From contig NZ_CP028092.1 of assembly GCF_005491705.1 (NCBI RefSeq), positions 558,001-622,000 of the forward strand: DNA of 64,000 nt. The letters are read 5' to 3'. Both the position numbers and the translations under genes were made by a program. Every line of letters starts with the position of its first letter. Position 1 is the first letter of the stretch. The DNA comes from Pontibacter sp. SGAir0037 (GTDB lineage Bacteria; Bacteroidota; Bacteroidia; Cytophagales; Hymenobacteraceae). Positions 8,945 through 19,800 of the stretch are shown here, in pieces. Under the pieces are notes generated by a model. That model saw only the letters and a list, made by a program, of their open reading frames with translations. It had not been told where the DNA came from and did not search any database.

Positions 8945-9121
8945 TTTTTTTATAGACAATCATTGTGAAGTTAGACTAGGCAATTCTGATAAGTTTAGAA
9001 AGTTTTAAATCAGTTTTTATTTTTTTTATATATGTGTGATTGATCACTCTATATTAAGTTCTTTTATTTAATGCATAGTGTCTATGTATTAACAGCCATT
9101 GAATAACTAAAACACATACAT

Positions 9122-12100
9122 ATGAGACACTTTTTATACAACCTATTATCACTAAAGTTGATATGTGTCATGCTAAGTTTGATCTTATGCATCAATACTA
9201 TAGCGGCAGCACAGACAGTTGAGGTAATCAACGTTAGTGGAACCATCACAGGGGCTGAGGATGGTAGCCCTTTAATTGGAGCCAACGTAGTGGAAAAAGG
9301 AACAAGCAATGGTGCTACCACAGATGTGCAAGGCAAATTTAAGCTCTCTGTGCCCGCCAATGCCACTCTTGTAGTCACGTATCTGGGTTACCAGGTGAAA
9401 GAAGTAAGCGTAAATAACCAGACCAGCATTAATGTGTCGTTGGTGGCAGATGAAAAGCAGTTAAAGGAAGTGGTGGTTATCGGTTACGGTACAGCAGATC
9501 GAGCTGATGTAACAGGTTCTATCCAGGAAGTGAGAATGCCTGATCTGGCAAAAGCACCTGTTAAATCTTTCGATGAGGCATTGGCGGGTCGTGTGGCTGG
9601 TGTTACCGTATCGAGTAACGACGGGCAGCCTGGTTCCAATAATAACATTGTTATCCGTGGGGTAGGGTCCATTACTGGTTCTACAGCTCCCTTGTATGTG
9701 ATAGACGGATTTCCAATGGAAGATTCCTATGCCAATACATTGAATCCAAGTGATATCGAATCTATTACTATATTGAAAGATGCATCTGCAACCGCTATCT
9801 ATGGGGCGAGAGGTGCTAATGGTGTGGTAATTATTACAACCAAGCGTGGTACCAAAGGAGCACCTGTGGTTACTTACAATGCTTACTATGGCTTTTCCGA
9901 AAACCCGAAGCCGCTTGCATTAATGAATGCGTATGACTTTGTGAAATATCAGAGTGAGCTGAATCCGGATTATACAGAAAGGGTTTATTTTAAAGATGGT
10001 AAAACGCTGGAAGATTACAGAAATGTAGAGAGTATCGACCTGCAGGACCAAATGTACCAGAGGTCACCTATACAGAACCACGAAATATCTGTAAGAGGCG
10101 GCACAGAAAATACTTCTTATTCAGTATCCGGTAACGTGATCGATCAGCAGGGTATTGCTATCAACTCGGGGTTCAAACGCTATCAGGGCAGAATTACACT
10201 GGACCAGAATCTTAACAAGAAAATTAAGGTTGGAGCCGACCTGACCTATAGCAGCGAGAAGACCTATGGTGCCGTTATGACGCAATCTTCTTCTAACTCT
10301 TTTACTTATGCTAATTTAAGTTTGCTGTATTCTGTATGGGGATTCCGGCCTGTAGCTGGTGTAGGAGAGCTGCTCGTAGATGAGCTTTTTGATCCTTCGA
10401 TGCCTGAAACCGATTTCAGGGTAAACCCGATCTTATCCGCGCAAAATGAGCTGCGCGAAACAAAGGTGAATAACTTCAGGGCAAATAGTTACCTGGATTA
10501 TGCTATTACTCCTAATCTTACCTTAAGAGTGGCTGGCGGTGTTACAAACATCGTGGTAGAAAGACAAGGCTTCTTTAATTCTCTTACCACTGCGGGCAAT
10601 AGCAGAAGAGACCAAAAGCAAAATGGGTTTGTTTATTACAGGCCTGTCAGCAATTGGAATAATACGAATACCTTAACTTATAAAAAGACTTTTAATAAAG
10701 CACATAGCCTGAACCTGGTGGCAGGTACTGCTATTCAGAAGCAGTCGGATGGGGAGTATGGTTTCTCTGCGATTCAGGTACTGAACGAAGGTACTGGCGT
10801 AGACGGTTTAGATGAAGCTGCCTCAAATTTTGGTACCTCCGGAAGCTCCCGCTGGTCTTTAGCATCTTTATTAGGCCGAGCAAATTATAGCTATAAATCA
10901 AAGTATGTGTTTACTGCTTCCGCCAGGTATGACGGATCTTCTAAATTCGCGCCCGGAAATCGCTGGGGATTTTTTCCTTCAGCGGCCATTGCCTGGCGAA
11001 TGTCTGAAGAAGGGTTTATTAAAAACCTGGGTTTTATATCAGATGCTAAACTACGCATAAGTTACGGTACTACAGGTAACAACCGCATCTCTGATTTTGC
11101 TTACCTGTCTACACTTTCTATTCCCAGGTTTGGTGGCTACTCGTTTAACAATGCAGAGCCAACCAGAGGTGCTCTCCTGGAAAATTTTGGTAATCCAAAC
11201 TTGAAATGGGAAACAACTATTCAGTCTAATATTGGCTACGACCTGTCAATGTTTAACGATAGGGTGAGTATAGCTGCTGATGTTTACCGGAAAACAACAG
11301 ATGATGTATTATTAAATGCAAACCTGCCTTACTCCACAGGTTTAACAACTATAAGCGATGTGGCAACTGCCTTTAAGAACATCGGTAAGATTCAGAACCA
11401 GGGCCTGGAGTTAACTTTAAATACGGTTAATATTCATAAGAATGATTTCGAGTGGACAACAAACTTTAACATCAGCTTTAATCAGAATAAAGTGCTGGAA
11501 CTGAACGAGGGGCAAACAGCTTTGCTGCAAAACGTGAGCTTCGACACCGATTTCCGCAATACCAGCCCTTACATTGCACAGCTTGGGCAGCCCATCGGCC
11601 AGATCTATGGCCTGATCTGGGATGGCGTATATCAGTACGACGATTTTGATATGCTACTGGGCCAGTATGTGTTAAAAGACAATGTTCCTACAAATGGTCA
11701 GCCAAGAGCTAATATCCAGCCTGGCGACATCAAGTACAGAGATATAAACGGTGACCTGGTGGTAAATGAAATGGACTTTACTGTAATTGGCAGAGGTATT
11801 CCAATTCACACAGGTGGTTTTTCCAACAACTTTGCCTATAAAGGTTTCGACCTGAACGTGTTCTTTCAGTGGTCTTATGGCAACGACCTGATCAATGCTA
11901 ACAGATTGTTCTTTGAAGGAAATGCGAAACGGGTGGTGGCGCTTAACCAATATGCAGCCTATGCAGATCGTTGGAGCCCGGAAAACCCAAGCAATACCCA
12001 ATTCAGAACAGCTGGCAAAAAAGATACTTACTATACCAGCAGAGAAGTGGAAGACGGTTCTTTCCTGAGGCTGAAAACAGTTTCATTAGGCTATAACTTT

Positions 12101-12298
12101 AACCAGGCCCTGCTAAACCGAATAAAAATGAAGAGCCTTCGGGTATATGTTTCGGCACAAAACCTGCACACTTGGTCAAATTATTCGGGATCTAACCCAG
12201 ATGTTTCTACCCGTCACTCTGCTCTGACACCTGGTTTCGACTTTGCTTCTTATCCGTTGGCGCGAACCATGACTTTTGGCTTAACTACCACCTTTTAA
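9122..12298 (+). CDS. SusC/RagA-family TonB-dependent outer-membrane transporter 1
   Basis: 1058 residues. The signal peptide (to about residue 30, ending AAAQ) is followed by a carboxypeptidase-regulatory-like beta domain (about 36-112: SGTITGAEDGSPLIGANVVE), the SusC linker ELKEVVVIGYGT, the plug (about 120-240, including LYVIDGFPMED and ILKDASATAIYGARGANGVV) and the 22-strand barrel to the end. It imports oligosaccharides across the outer membrane with the SusD partner encoded immediately after. The ATG at 9122 places a standard hydrophobic leader. One PUL repeat lies upstream. The substrate is unknown. Confidence 0.96.
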   Translation: MRHFLYNLLSLKLICVMLSLILCINTIAAAQTVEVINVSGTITGAEDGSPLIGANVVEKGTSNGATTDVQGKFKLSVPANATLVVTYLGYQVKEVSVNNQTSINVSLVADEKQLKEVVVIGYGTADRADVTGSIQEVRMPDLAKAPVKSFDEALAGRVAGVTVSSNDGQPGSNNNIVIRGVGSITGSTAPLYVIDGFPMEDSYANTLNPSDIESITILKDASATAIYGARGANGVVIITTKRGTKGAPVVTYNAYYGFSENPKPLALMNAYDFVKYQSELNPDYTERVYFKDGKTLEDYRNVESIDLQDQMYQRSPIQNHEISVRGGTENTSYSVSGNVIDQQGIAINSGFKRYQGRITLDQNLNKKIKVGADLTYSSEKTYGAVMTQSSSNSFTYANLSLLYSVWGFRPVAGVGELLVDELFDPSMPETDFRVNPILSAQNELRETKVNNFRANSYLDYAITPNLTLRVAGGVTNIVVERQGFFNSLTTAGNSRRDQKQNGFVYYRPVSNWNNTNTLTYKKTFNKAHSLNLVAGTAIQKQSDGEYGFSAIQVLNEGTGVDGLDEAASNFGTSGSSRWSLASLLGRANYSYKSKYVFTASARYDGSSKFAPGNRWGFFPSAAIAWRMSEEGFIKNLGFISDAKLRISYGTTGNNRISDFAYLSTLSIPRFGGYSFNNAEPTRGALLENFGNPNLKWETTIQSNIGYDLSMFNDRVSIAADVYRKTTDDVLLNANLPYSTGLTTISDVATAFKNIGKIQNQGLELTLNTVNIHKNDFEWTTNFNISFNQNKVLELNEGQTALLQNVSFDTDFRNTSPYIAQLGQPIGQIYGLIWDGVYQYDDFDMLLGQYVLKDNVPTNGQPRANIQPGDIKYRDINGDLVVNEMDFTVIGRGIPIHTGGFSNNFAYKGFDLNVFFQWSYGNDLINANRLFFEGNAKRVVALNQYAAYADRWSPENPSNTQFRTAGKKDTYYTSREVEDGSFLRLKTVSLGYNFNQALLNRIKMKSLRVYVSAQNLHTWSNYSGSNPDVSTRHSALTPGFDFASYPLARTMTFGLTTTF

Positions 12299-12314
12299 TC
12301 TAATGACCAGCCAT

Positions 12315-14162
12315 ATGAAAATTAGAAATTATTTATTTGCTATAATGATAGGTATAGGTAGTACTTCCTGCGAAGACTTCCTCGATACAGAGCCTACCAA
12401 TTTTATTGCCCCTACTTATACTTCTATTGCAGAATTAGAAACAGGTTTAGCCGGCGTTTACGATGTGCTCGGAAGCCAGGCGATGTATGGCGATGTAATT
12501 CCGTACTGGCTCAATGTAAGTACCGATCTGGAATACACAAATACCGGCCAGTTAAATACGACAGCTTACATTTATACACCTGCTGATGCACAGATCACCA
12601 ACTTCTGGAAAACGCTTTACCAGGGAATATACCGCGCTAACCTGGTGCTGGCAAGAGTCGATAACCCGGATCTGGATCAGACAGCTCTGAACAAGATAAA
12701 AGGGCAGGCATTGTTTCTTAGAGCGTATTATTACTTCCTGCTGGTGAGCAATTTTGGCGATGTGCCGCTACAATTAACAGATAAGCCCGATATCAATAAT
12801 GTAAATGTTCCCCGTACTCCTGCAAAAGAAGTGTATGAGCAGATTATAAAAGATATGACTGAAGCAGAGGGATTAGTGGAGGAAGCTGCTAACCTGAGTG
12901 GGGGAGGCCGTGTATCCAGATCAGCTGTGCAGGGAATATTAGCCAGGGTATGCCTTACTATGGCTGGCAGCCCGGTGAATGATAAATCAAAGTATGCAGA
13001 AGCATTAAAATGGGCAACAAAAGTGAAGGAGTCAGGAATGCATGCGCTCAATCCGGACTATAGTAGTGTGTTCATTAAATACGCCAAAGATGAGTATGAT
13101 ATCAGGGAAAGCATCTGGGAAGTAGAATTCTATGGCCTGTTATCTGCAGGTTTGCAGGAGTATACCTACTATGTGGGTGTGCGAGGAGGTATCAGAAGCA
13201 GCGACCCGGAGTTAGGACGCAGTAACGGGCAGGTGCTGGCTACAAAGAAGCTGTATGATTTGTATGAGAGCATTTGTACGGAATGCTATACAATCAGTTC
13301 CCCTGATATGCGCAGAGACTGGAATATTGCTACTTTCACCTACGCCGGCACTCCTGGCGTTAGAACACCTAATCCGGATTTGTGGAGAAGAACAATGGGA
13401 AAATGGAGGAGAGAGTATGAGGCTCTTTCTCCGAAGGATGCGTCTGTTTCTGCTCAGAACTTCCCGATCCTCAGATACTCAGATGTATTACTGATGCTAG
13501 CTGAAGCAGAAAATGAGGTAAACGGACCAACTGCCATCGCCTATGATGCCATTAATGAAGTGCGAAGAAGAGGGTATGGTGTTCTGAATGAAGGAAATAA
13601 ACCGATCAAAATTATTGGATTAACCAATCGTGGAGCCGGATATACGCTTGCACCTGATGTATACATAAATGGGGTTAATGCAACTGCAAGCGGTAGGGCA
13701 ACAGCCTATTTATCAATGTCTGTAGATACGCAGGGACAGGTAGCCTCTGTATATTATGAACCTAAACCAGGTGAATTTGCCTCCGGTTATGCTGCTCCTC
13801 CTACTATTACGTTGGTTGCCAAGGCCGGAGATGCGGGTAGTGGGGCAACAGCAGTAGCTACACTAACAGAACAGGCCGATGCAGACCTGCAGGCTGGTTT
13901 AAGTAAAGATGAGTTTTTTCAGGTGGTGAAAGATGAGAGGGCAAGAGAACTTTGCTTCGAAACTGCTAGAAGGCCAGACCTGATCCGCTGGGGTAATTTT
14001 GTAGGTGATATGAAGAATTACATGACCTGGGCGCTTGCGAATGGTGCCGCACAGGGACACGTGCTGGCACAAACGAACGTGGCTGAAAGAAACACGCTGC
14101 TGCCAATCCCAACTTACGATATGTCTTTAAACAAGGCGCTTACACAAAATCCAGGATATTAA
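12315..14162 (+). CDS. RagB/SusD-family lipoprotein 1 with an inserted repeat domain
   Basis: Outer-membrane glycan-binding lipoprotein, partner of the preceding SusC. ATG 12315 gives a short signal with lipobox GSTSC; an in-frame ATG at 12303 is also possible. The SusD TPR scaffold is visible (ALFLRAYYYFLLVSNFGDVP; PILRYSDVLLMLAEAENEV; DERARELCFETARRPDLIRW near the end). At 615 residues it is longer than a usual SusD because about 85 residues are inserted between the RRRGYG helix and the LSKDEFFQVVKDERA helix. The insert contains two GxGY...P repeats (RGAGYTLAPDVYING, SGYAAPPTITLV) with GATA-rich ends, a beta-repeat style known from fibre-like and surface proteins. The stop of SusC is 16 bases upstream. 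Confidence 0.93.
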   Translation: MKIRNYLFAIMIGIGSTSCEDFLDTEPTNFIAPTYTSIAELETGLAGVYDVLGSQAMYGDVIPYWLNVSTDLEYTNTGQLNTTAYIYTPADAQITNFWKTLYQGIYRANLVLARVDNPDLDQTALNKIKGQALFLRAYYYFLLVSNFGDVPLQLTDKPDINNVNVPRTPAKEVYEQIIKDMTEAEGLVEEAANLSGGGRVSRSAVQGILARVCLTMAGSPVNDKSKYAEALKWATKVKESGMHALNPDYSSVFIKYAKDEYDIRESIWEVEFYGLLSAGLQEYTYYVGVRGGIRSSDPELGRSNGQVLATKKLYDLYESICTECYTISSPDMRRDWNIATFTYAGTPGVRTPNPDLWRRTMGKWRREYEALSPKDASVSAQNFPILRYSDVLLMLAEAENEVNGPTAIAYDAINEVRRRGYGVLNEGNKPIKIIGLTNRGAGYTLAPDVYINGVNATASGRATAYLSMSVDTQGQVASVYYEPKPGEFASGYAAPPTITLVAKAGDAGSGATAVATLTEQADADLQAGLSKDEFFQVVKDERARELCFETARRPDLIRWGNFVGDMKNYMTWALANGAAQGHVLAQTNVAERNTLLPIPTYDMSLNKALTQNPGY

Positions 14163-14176
14163 TTATTTGAACAATC

Positions 14177-15079
14177 ATGAAGAGAATATATATAACATTA
14201 CTGGCAGCTCTTGCTTTGGTTTCCTGTGAAAAAGAGATTGAAGTAGCAGCACCTGATTTCGATGTTCAGGTAGAAAAGCACACGTACCAGGTAGGGGAGC
14301 AGGTTAATTTTGCCTTTAGAGGATATGCCGGCAATATTACTTTTTACTCAGGTGTGCCAGGCTCAGATTACAACTTCCGCGAACGTACTGCTATTGCCGG
14401 TGGTGTTCCGCAGATTGATGTAACAACACAGTATGGTGGAGGCGGTACCCAGACAAATTCATTAAGGTTAATGGTGAGTAGTAATGTGCAGGCCATGACA
14501 AAAGAAGGAGTGATGGCCGCCAGTTGGACAGACATTACAGACAGAGCTGCCATTGCGCCCAATACAACTGTTACCCCTTCCGGAACAATGGATGTTTCGG
14601 ATCTGGTAGAGACAGGAAAGCCGCTTTTCTTTGCCTTTAAATTTGTTGGAGCAACTGATCCTGACAAAGCTGCCGGTAACTGGATTATTCCCGCATTTAA
14701 TGCCAAAACCTTATTGCCTGACGGAACTGCTATACCTGTGGCTACTTTGCAGACTTCCAGTTGGCAACCTTTTAGTATGAAAAACGATGACAATGCCTGG
14801 TATTCGAGAGGTACTCCTATTGTGGACCTGGTAATTATCGGAGGAGGTAAAAACGCACCGGAAAGCGAAGACTGGTATGTAAGTAAACCACTGTTCTTTA
14901 CAAAAGTACCGCCAGACACAGGTGTTCCCATCCAAAATATAGGTAGCAATGCATTAAGCAGTTATTCTTATGTATATACCACTCCAGGAACTTATATGGT
15001 TACTTTCTTAGCGTCCAATAACAGTGTGGATGACCATAAGGCGGTTGTAAGGCAAATAGAAATCGAAGTAACGGAATAA
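14177..15079 (+). CDS. SusCD-associated surface lipoprotein (DUF5017-like)
   Basis: 300 residues. Lipobox LALVSC puts it on a membrane, probably the cell surface, as is common for third genes of SusCD operons. The N-terminal domain (PDFDVQVEKHTYQVGEQVNF, ITFYSGVPGSDYNFRERT) resembles DUF5017, a jelly-roll-like domain almost confined to such operons. The C-terminal 50 residues (TTPGTYMVTFLASNNSVDDH) look PKD-like. It begins 14 bases after the SusD stop, so it is co-transcribed. Presumed function is glycan capture; no catalytic motif was seen. Confidence 0.75.
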   Translation: MKRIYITLLAALALVSCEKEIEVAAPDFDVQVEKHTYQVGEQVNFAFRGYAGNITFYSGVPGSDYNFRERTAIAGGVPQIDVTTQYGGGGTQTNSLRLMVSSNVQAMTKEGVMAASWTDITDRAAIAPNTTVTPSGTMDVSDLVETGKPLFFAFKFVGATDPDKAAGNWIIPAFNAKTLLPDGTAIPVATLQTSSWQPFSMKNDDNAWYSRGTPIVDLVIIGGGKNAPESEDWYVSKPLFFTKVPPDTGVPIQNIGSNALSSYSYVYTTPGTYMVTFLASNNSVDDHKAVVRQIEIEVTE

Positions 15080-15168
15080 ACAAAGTATAAGCTGCTATAA
15101 AAAAACTGCTAGATGATGTTATATGGGTGCTATTTATAAAAAAAGAGTTAAATGTTTTATAATTTAAA

Positions 15169-15182
15169 CTTAGTGCGTTAAC
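15169..15182 (+). promoter_or_regulatory. PUL repeat element, copy 4
   Basis: CTTAGTGCGTTAAC: the core is invariant, with last base C instead of G. It lies 152 bases before the isomerase start. Confidence 0.85.
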
Positions 15183-15221
15183 TTGTGCTAATGAAATACT
15201 TTATGTTGTAGTTGTAGGGTA

Positions 15222-15249
15222 TGCTCACCTAAAGATATATAGGTGAGCA
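15222..15249 (+). terminator. Hairpin between two PUL repeats
   Basis: A perfect 10-bp stem TGCTCACCTA/TAGGTGAGCA with an 8-base loop. It has no T tail, so it may be a weak terminator for the SusCD1 transcript or a leader structure of the isomerase unit. Confidence 0.4.
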
Positions 15250-15291
15250 ACTAAAGTAACAGGATGAAGAGAAATCTATTGTTTTCTAAAC

Positions 15292-15305
15292 GTTAGTGCG
15301 TTAAG
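15292..15305 (+). promoter_or_regulatory. PUL repeat element, copy 5
   Basis: GTTAGTGCGTTAAG: the core is invariant. It lies 29 bases before the isomerase start codon. Confidence 0.85.
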
Positions 15306-15334
15306 ATTTAAGAAGAATAGTTAAACTTAAGAAT

Positions 15335-16840
15335 ATGAATCAATTTGAAGAATCAGCTATAGCTGAGCCAGTTGTGCTTGCTAAGTCTGCTCCGGTTATT
15401 AAGAGAAGAGTGGAGACTACACCCAGAATAGGTGTTTTTGGAGTAGGATATGCCAAGTATTGGGAGCAGTTTGAAGGACTTTATGACCAGATGCTGGAAA
15501 AGCAGGAGGTGTTTTTAGGGAAGGTGAAGATGAACCAGGTAGAAGTTGTAGACTTTGGCATGGTTGACGATGTGACAAGTGCCTATGAACTGTTGCCAAA
15601 GCTGAAAGCAGCTAATCTAGATCTGATTTTCTGTGACATGCTTACTTATGCCACTTCCAGTACTTTTGGTATTATTATCAAAAGTATGGATGTACCGGTG
15701 GTACTGGTGGCACTGCAGCCTGATAAAGCGCTTGATTATAGCAAGGCTTCTACGCATCAGCAACTATACAACGACGATATCTGCTCTTTACCTGAGTTTA
15801 CAGGTGTTGCAGTAAGAATGGGAAAGAAAGTACCGGATGTAATAATCGGTACATTGCACGACGATCCGGCTGCAGAGGCTGAAATAGCGGAATATTGTAA
15901 CATAGCCCGTGTGCTGCATGATCTGAAAACAGCCAGAATCGGGCATATCGGTCACCCGATAGAAGCCATGCTGGATATGCACTCGGATGCTACCATGCTT
16001 ACAGCCCATTTCGGTGTGCATATTGTGCAGTGCGAGGCGCACGAGATCGTGAAAAAATACCGCCAGGTAAAAGAGGGTGCTGTGGACGCAGAAAAAGAGC
16101 GTATATTAGATTTTTTCGATACACCAGACCCAGTTTCCGATCCAATTTCTGAGAAGCTGCGAGATACCGATTTGGAAGTAGCGGCACGTGTATCGGTGGC
16201 GCTGGAAGAGTTTGTAGATGATAAAAAGCTAACCGGATTAGCTTATTATTATGAAGGAGAAGAAAACAGTGATACCCGCATGGTGATGACGAACCTGATC
16301 GTAGGTAATTCCCTGTTAACCGGAGCTGGCTTCCCGATGTGTGGTGAGTCTGACCTGAAATGCTGCATTGCCATGCTGATAATGGAGCGATTAGGTATTG
16401 GTGGCAGCTTTGCTGAATTTCATCCGGTAGATTTTAAAGAGAACTTTATACTGGTTGGCCACGATGGCCCCCATAATGTGACTATAGCGCAGGGCAAGCC
16501 GGTGCTAAGAAGTCTGAAGAAATACCATGGCAAGCCTGGGTTTGGTGCTGGCGTGGAATTTAAGATCAAAGAAGGACCCATCACGATGCTTAGTATCACT
16601 TCTACGCACGATGGTAAATTTAAATTCGTGATTGCAGAAGGCACATCTGTTGAAGGCCCGATTCCGCCAACAGGTAATACAAATACAAGAGGATATTTTA
16701 AACCTGATGTACGCACGTTTTTAAAGAAATGGGTAAAAGAAGGTCCAACGCACCACTTTGCTTTAGGTGTTGGTCATCATGCCCAAACCATTAAGAAAAT
16801 AGGGGATTATCTTAATATTGAAGCAGTAATAGTTGAGTAG
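15335..16840 (+). CDS. L-fucose/L-arabinose isomerase-family protein
   Basis: 501 residues, the length of AraA/FucI-type ketol-isomerases; cytoplasmic (no signal). The N-terminal Rossmann-like domain reads RIGVFGVGYAKYW, then DLIFCDMLTYATSS. Candidate Mn ligands are the glutamates in YYYEGEENSD and MCGESDLKCC and the histidines in AEFHPVDF and HHFALGVGHH, in the order expected for AraA (two Glu, two His). It should interconvert an aldose and a ketose, but the sugar cannot be read from the sequence. The first 25 residues are an untypical extension. It opens a unit that continues with secreted glycosidases and is preceded by two PUL repeats, which ties it to the locus. Another isomerase in the window (46036-47310) is the rhamnose candidate, so this one probably serves a different sugar. 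Confidence 0.8.
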   Translation: MNQFEESAIAEPVVLAKSAPVIKRRVETTPRIGVFGVGYAKYWEQFEGLYDQMLEKQEVFLGKVKMNQVEVVDFGMVDDVTSAYELLPKLKAANLDLIFCDMLTYATSSTFGIIIKSMDVPVVLVALQPDKALDYSKASTHQQLYNDDICSLPEFTGVAVRMGKKVPDVIIGTLHDDPAAEAEIAEYCNIARVLHDLKTARIGHIGHPIEAMLDMHSDATMLTAHFGVHIVQCEAHEIVKKYRQVKEGAVDAEKERILDFFDTPDPVSDPISEKLRDTDLEVAARVSVALEEFVDDKKLTGLAYYYEGEENSDTRMVMTNLIVGNSLLTGAGFPMCGESDLKCCIAMLIMERLGIGGSFAEFHPVDFKENFILVGHDGPHNVTIAQGKPVLRSLKKYHGKPGFGAGVEFKIKEGPITMLSITSTHDGKFKFVIAEGTSVEGPIPPTGNTNTRGYFKPDVRTFLKKWVKEGPTHHFALGVGHHAQTIKKIGDYLNIEAVIVE

Positions 16841-16849
16841 TACACAGAT

Positions 16850-19800
16850 ATGAGAAGTGCGGTGAAGTTTTTCTTTTTGCTAATGTGCTTGGTTGCCTTG
16901 CCTGAAGCTAAGGCAAATCTTTTAGGGGTAGAAGAGGGCCCAGGTGAGCAGCAACTGCAGGAATTATTCCGGTTGAATTTCAACTCTGGATTTACGGCAG
17001 ATGCTGCGGGGGCTAAACAGCCTGTGAATAGCAGGCAACAGCCAACATTAGTAGAGGGAGTAGATGGAAAAGCCGCATTTTTCTCTTCAGGGCAGGTGCT
17101 GCAGTATGCATCGGGAAAGAACCTGAATAAATCAGAAGGTTCTATTTCCATGTGGGTGAAAATTCAGGAAAAAGAGGGGGGCGCATCAGGCGGTCCCCTT
17201 ACCTTATTAAGTGAGGATGGTCCAGGTGCAGCCGGCAACAATAGCTTTAAAATAGAAATGTTCCCGGGCCGACTTATTCGTTTTAGTCTGAAAGACCCAA
17301 AGGACTCCTATATCTACTACCATAAGATTGGTGACTGGCACGCAAGTGAATGGCATCATCTGGCAGTAACCTGGCATGCTAAAAAAGGGGCACTCATTTA
17401 TGTGGATGGCAAGCCTTCGTCTATTGGCTGGATGCCGCAATGGACTCCGAAAACGTACCCTCATTTTTTTATTGGGGCTGCAAATGCGCAGGGAGAACAA
17501 GCCTGCCATACAACAATAGATGATTTTATCATTTATAACCGAGCCTTAACAGAAGATGAAGCAAGAGCAATGTTCCTGAAATACGGTGACTTCTCAGCTG
17601 ATATTTCCTTTAAGGATCCTTTCCTTAGGGCATCAGAAGCAGGTGCTGCTACCATGGTATTAAGTAATGCAGGAGAAGAAAGCATCAGTTTAAAGCAGCT
17701 GAAATTTACAATTTCTGATAAAGACGGTAACGTAGTGCAGCAAAAGGCACTGCAAGACCAGGCAATCGGGAAATTGAACCACAGCGTTTTGAAAGTACCT
17801 GTTACCCTTACTTCACCAGGTGCCTATACCTTTACCCTATACTACCACGAAAACAACAAAGAAAAGAAAGTCTCAGCCCCGGTGCAGGTGCTGGCAAAAC
17901 GTGATCAGGCAAAGCAGCAGGCTGCCAGTCAAATCTTAATTACTGAGGTAAATGCTGCAGAACAAAAGCCTGTTGGCGAGGCAGGCAGCACCGTGGTGGT
18001 TTCTTCGCCAATAGGCGCTTATCGTGAGGCAGGAGCTAAAGTACACAATCGTTTTGCCCTCGATTTTGAGGTAGAAGAGCTGGACGCACCGCACGTAGCT
18101 GTTATTACCTATCCGGATGATAAGCCCCGATCCATGGAGATTATGTTGCAGCATTTTAACAGCACCATCGATTTTCAGTCGCATACAGGTGTTGTAACCG
18201 GAGAGGAATATCCAGTTTCTGGTAAAATGAAGGAGTTCAGAATTGTATTCTGGCCCCGCTCCAAACGGCAGGCCTTTATTTTTATGACAACAGAAAATAA
18301 CTACCCGGCTGCTGTTAAGGATATCAAAGTTTATAAGATAAATGATTTTAAAGTTGCCTCACAGGCAGCCAGATTTAACGGAAGCGTACCTGCCCGCAGC
18401 AGTGGCTTGTACTACGAAGACCCGGTGCTTTTCCATAATTTTGGTACTGGCCGCGATCTGGAAGGTTTTACGAAGGCAACAGATCGCTTGCTCGAGTACA
18501 TGCAGTCTTTTGGGCAGACAGAGTTTGAATATCCGCTGGCCTGGTATGCCGGCCCTTTGTACGGAACGGCTGTTGAGCCTTTCCAACCGGATATTGACGG
18601 AGCGCAGGGAGGGCAGCGCCCGCACCCTGACGGTTATCCTGCTTACCTGCTGAAGCGCCTGGGAGAGCAGAATATGAAATTTACGGCAGGCCTGCACATT
18701 CACACGCTGCCAAGCCTAAATAAATATGCGCTGGCAGATACTTCCAGGATTAACAGGGGAGAAGAAACTGTTATCAATATCAACAAAGATGGTAAATTAT
18801 GGTATGGCTACTGGCATGGGGCAGACCCCAATTATAATGCCGCCGATCCAAGAGTGATGGCCTCAGTAGATGCAATTGTGCAGGAAGTTTGCGAACGTTA
18901 TGCCCACGAACCAGCTTTTGATGGCATATCTTTAGTTATGGCCCGACCAAAGCTATTTACATTTGGCTCGCTTGCTTCCGGTTATAATGATTCTAACCTG
19001 CAACGGTTCCAGGAGGAGGCGCAGCTAAAGATCCCGATTTACAAGCCTGGGGATCCGAAGCGTTTTGAGAACAGTTATAAATGGCTGATGAATAACCCGG
19101 AAGCCAAAAAAGCCTGGATAGACTGGCGCTGTAAGGTATTGTATCAGCATTATGCTGCTATGAGCAAAAAGATGGCTGCTTACCGTCCTGACCTTAAGCT
19201 TAAACTAAATGTTTTTGTGCATCTCACTAATAACCAACGACTGGCCGATTACCTGACAGAGCCGCCGGTTGAGGTGATGCGTGAAATGGGGATTGACCCG
19301 GCTCTTTACAAAGATCATCCTACTATTGTGTTGAATCATACATATGTGCCGGCAGATCTCAGGTGGAAGCGCTCTCATTATCCGCCTGCTAATCATGAAG
19401 TGAACCGTACTGTTATGACGGCACCAGAAGTAGTGGCCTCTATGCAGGATATGTCGAATATGCGGGTAACCATTCACGACCGTTACTGGGAAGATGCCAT
19501 CGGCAAGGAACAACCACTGCCAGGTTTAAAAGCCATAGGTGTAAACGAAATGGTTTGGCGTGCCTCCACTCTGAATGCTGCAGGTTACCACAGCCTGGAG
19601 CCCTATGTGTTTGCATTAAATCATCTTGATGCAACCAGTATTGTAAAAGGGGGCTACGTGGTAGGAACTTATGGTATGGAGGAAGAGCTTCTCCGTTTCT
19701 CTGAAGCCTTACAGGCATTACCAGCTGTGAAATTCGAAAATGTGGCAGGTATAGCGGATCCGGTGCGGGTAAGGCAGCAAATGGTAGATGGTAAACTATA

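Noticed and set aside
9036..9047. GTGAT-TG-ATCAC inverted repeat before the first susC
   Set aside because: Short arms, not repeated before the second susC or other units, so no support for function.
14368..14949. 193-residue frame on the minus strand
   Set aside because: Fully antisense to the SusCD-associated lipoprotein gene, with no start context or domain.
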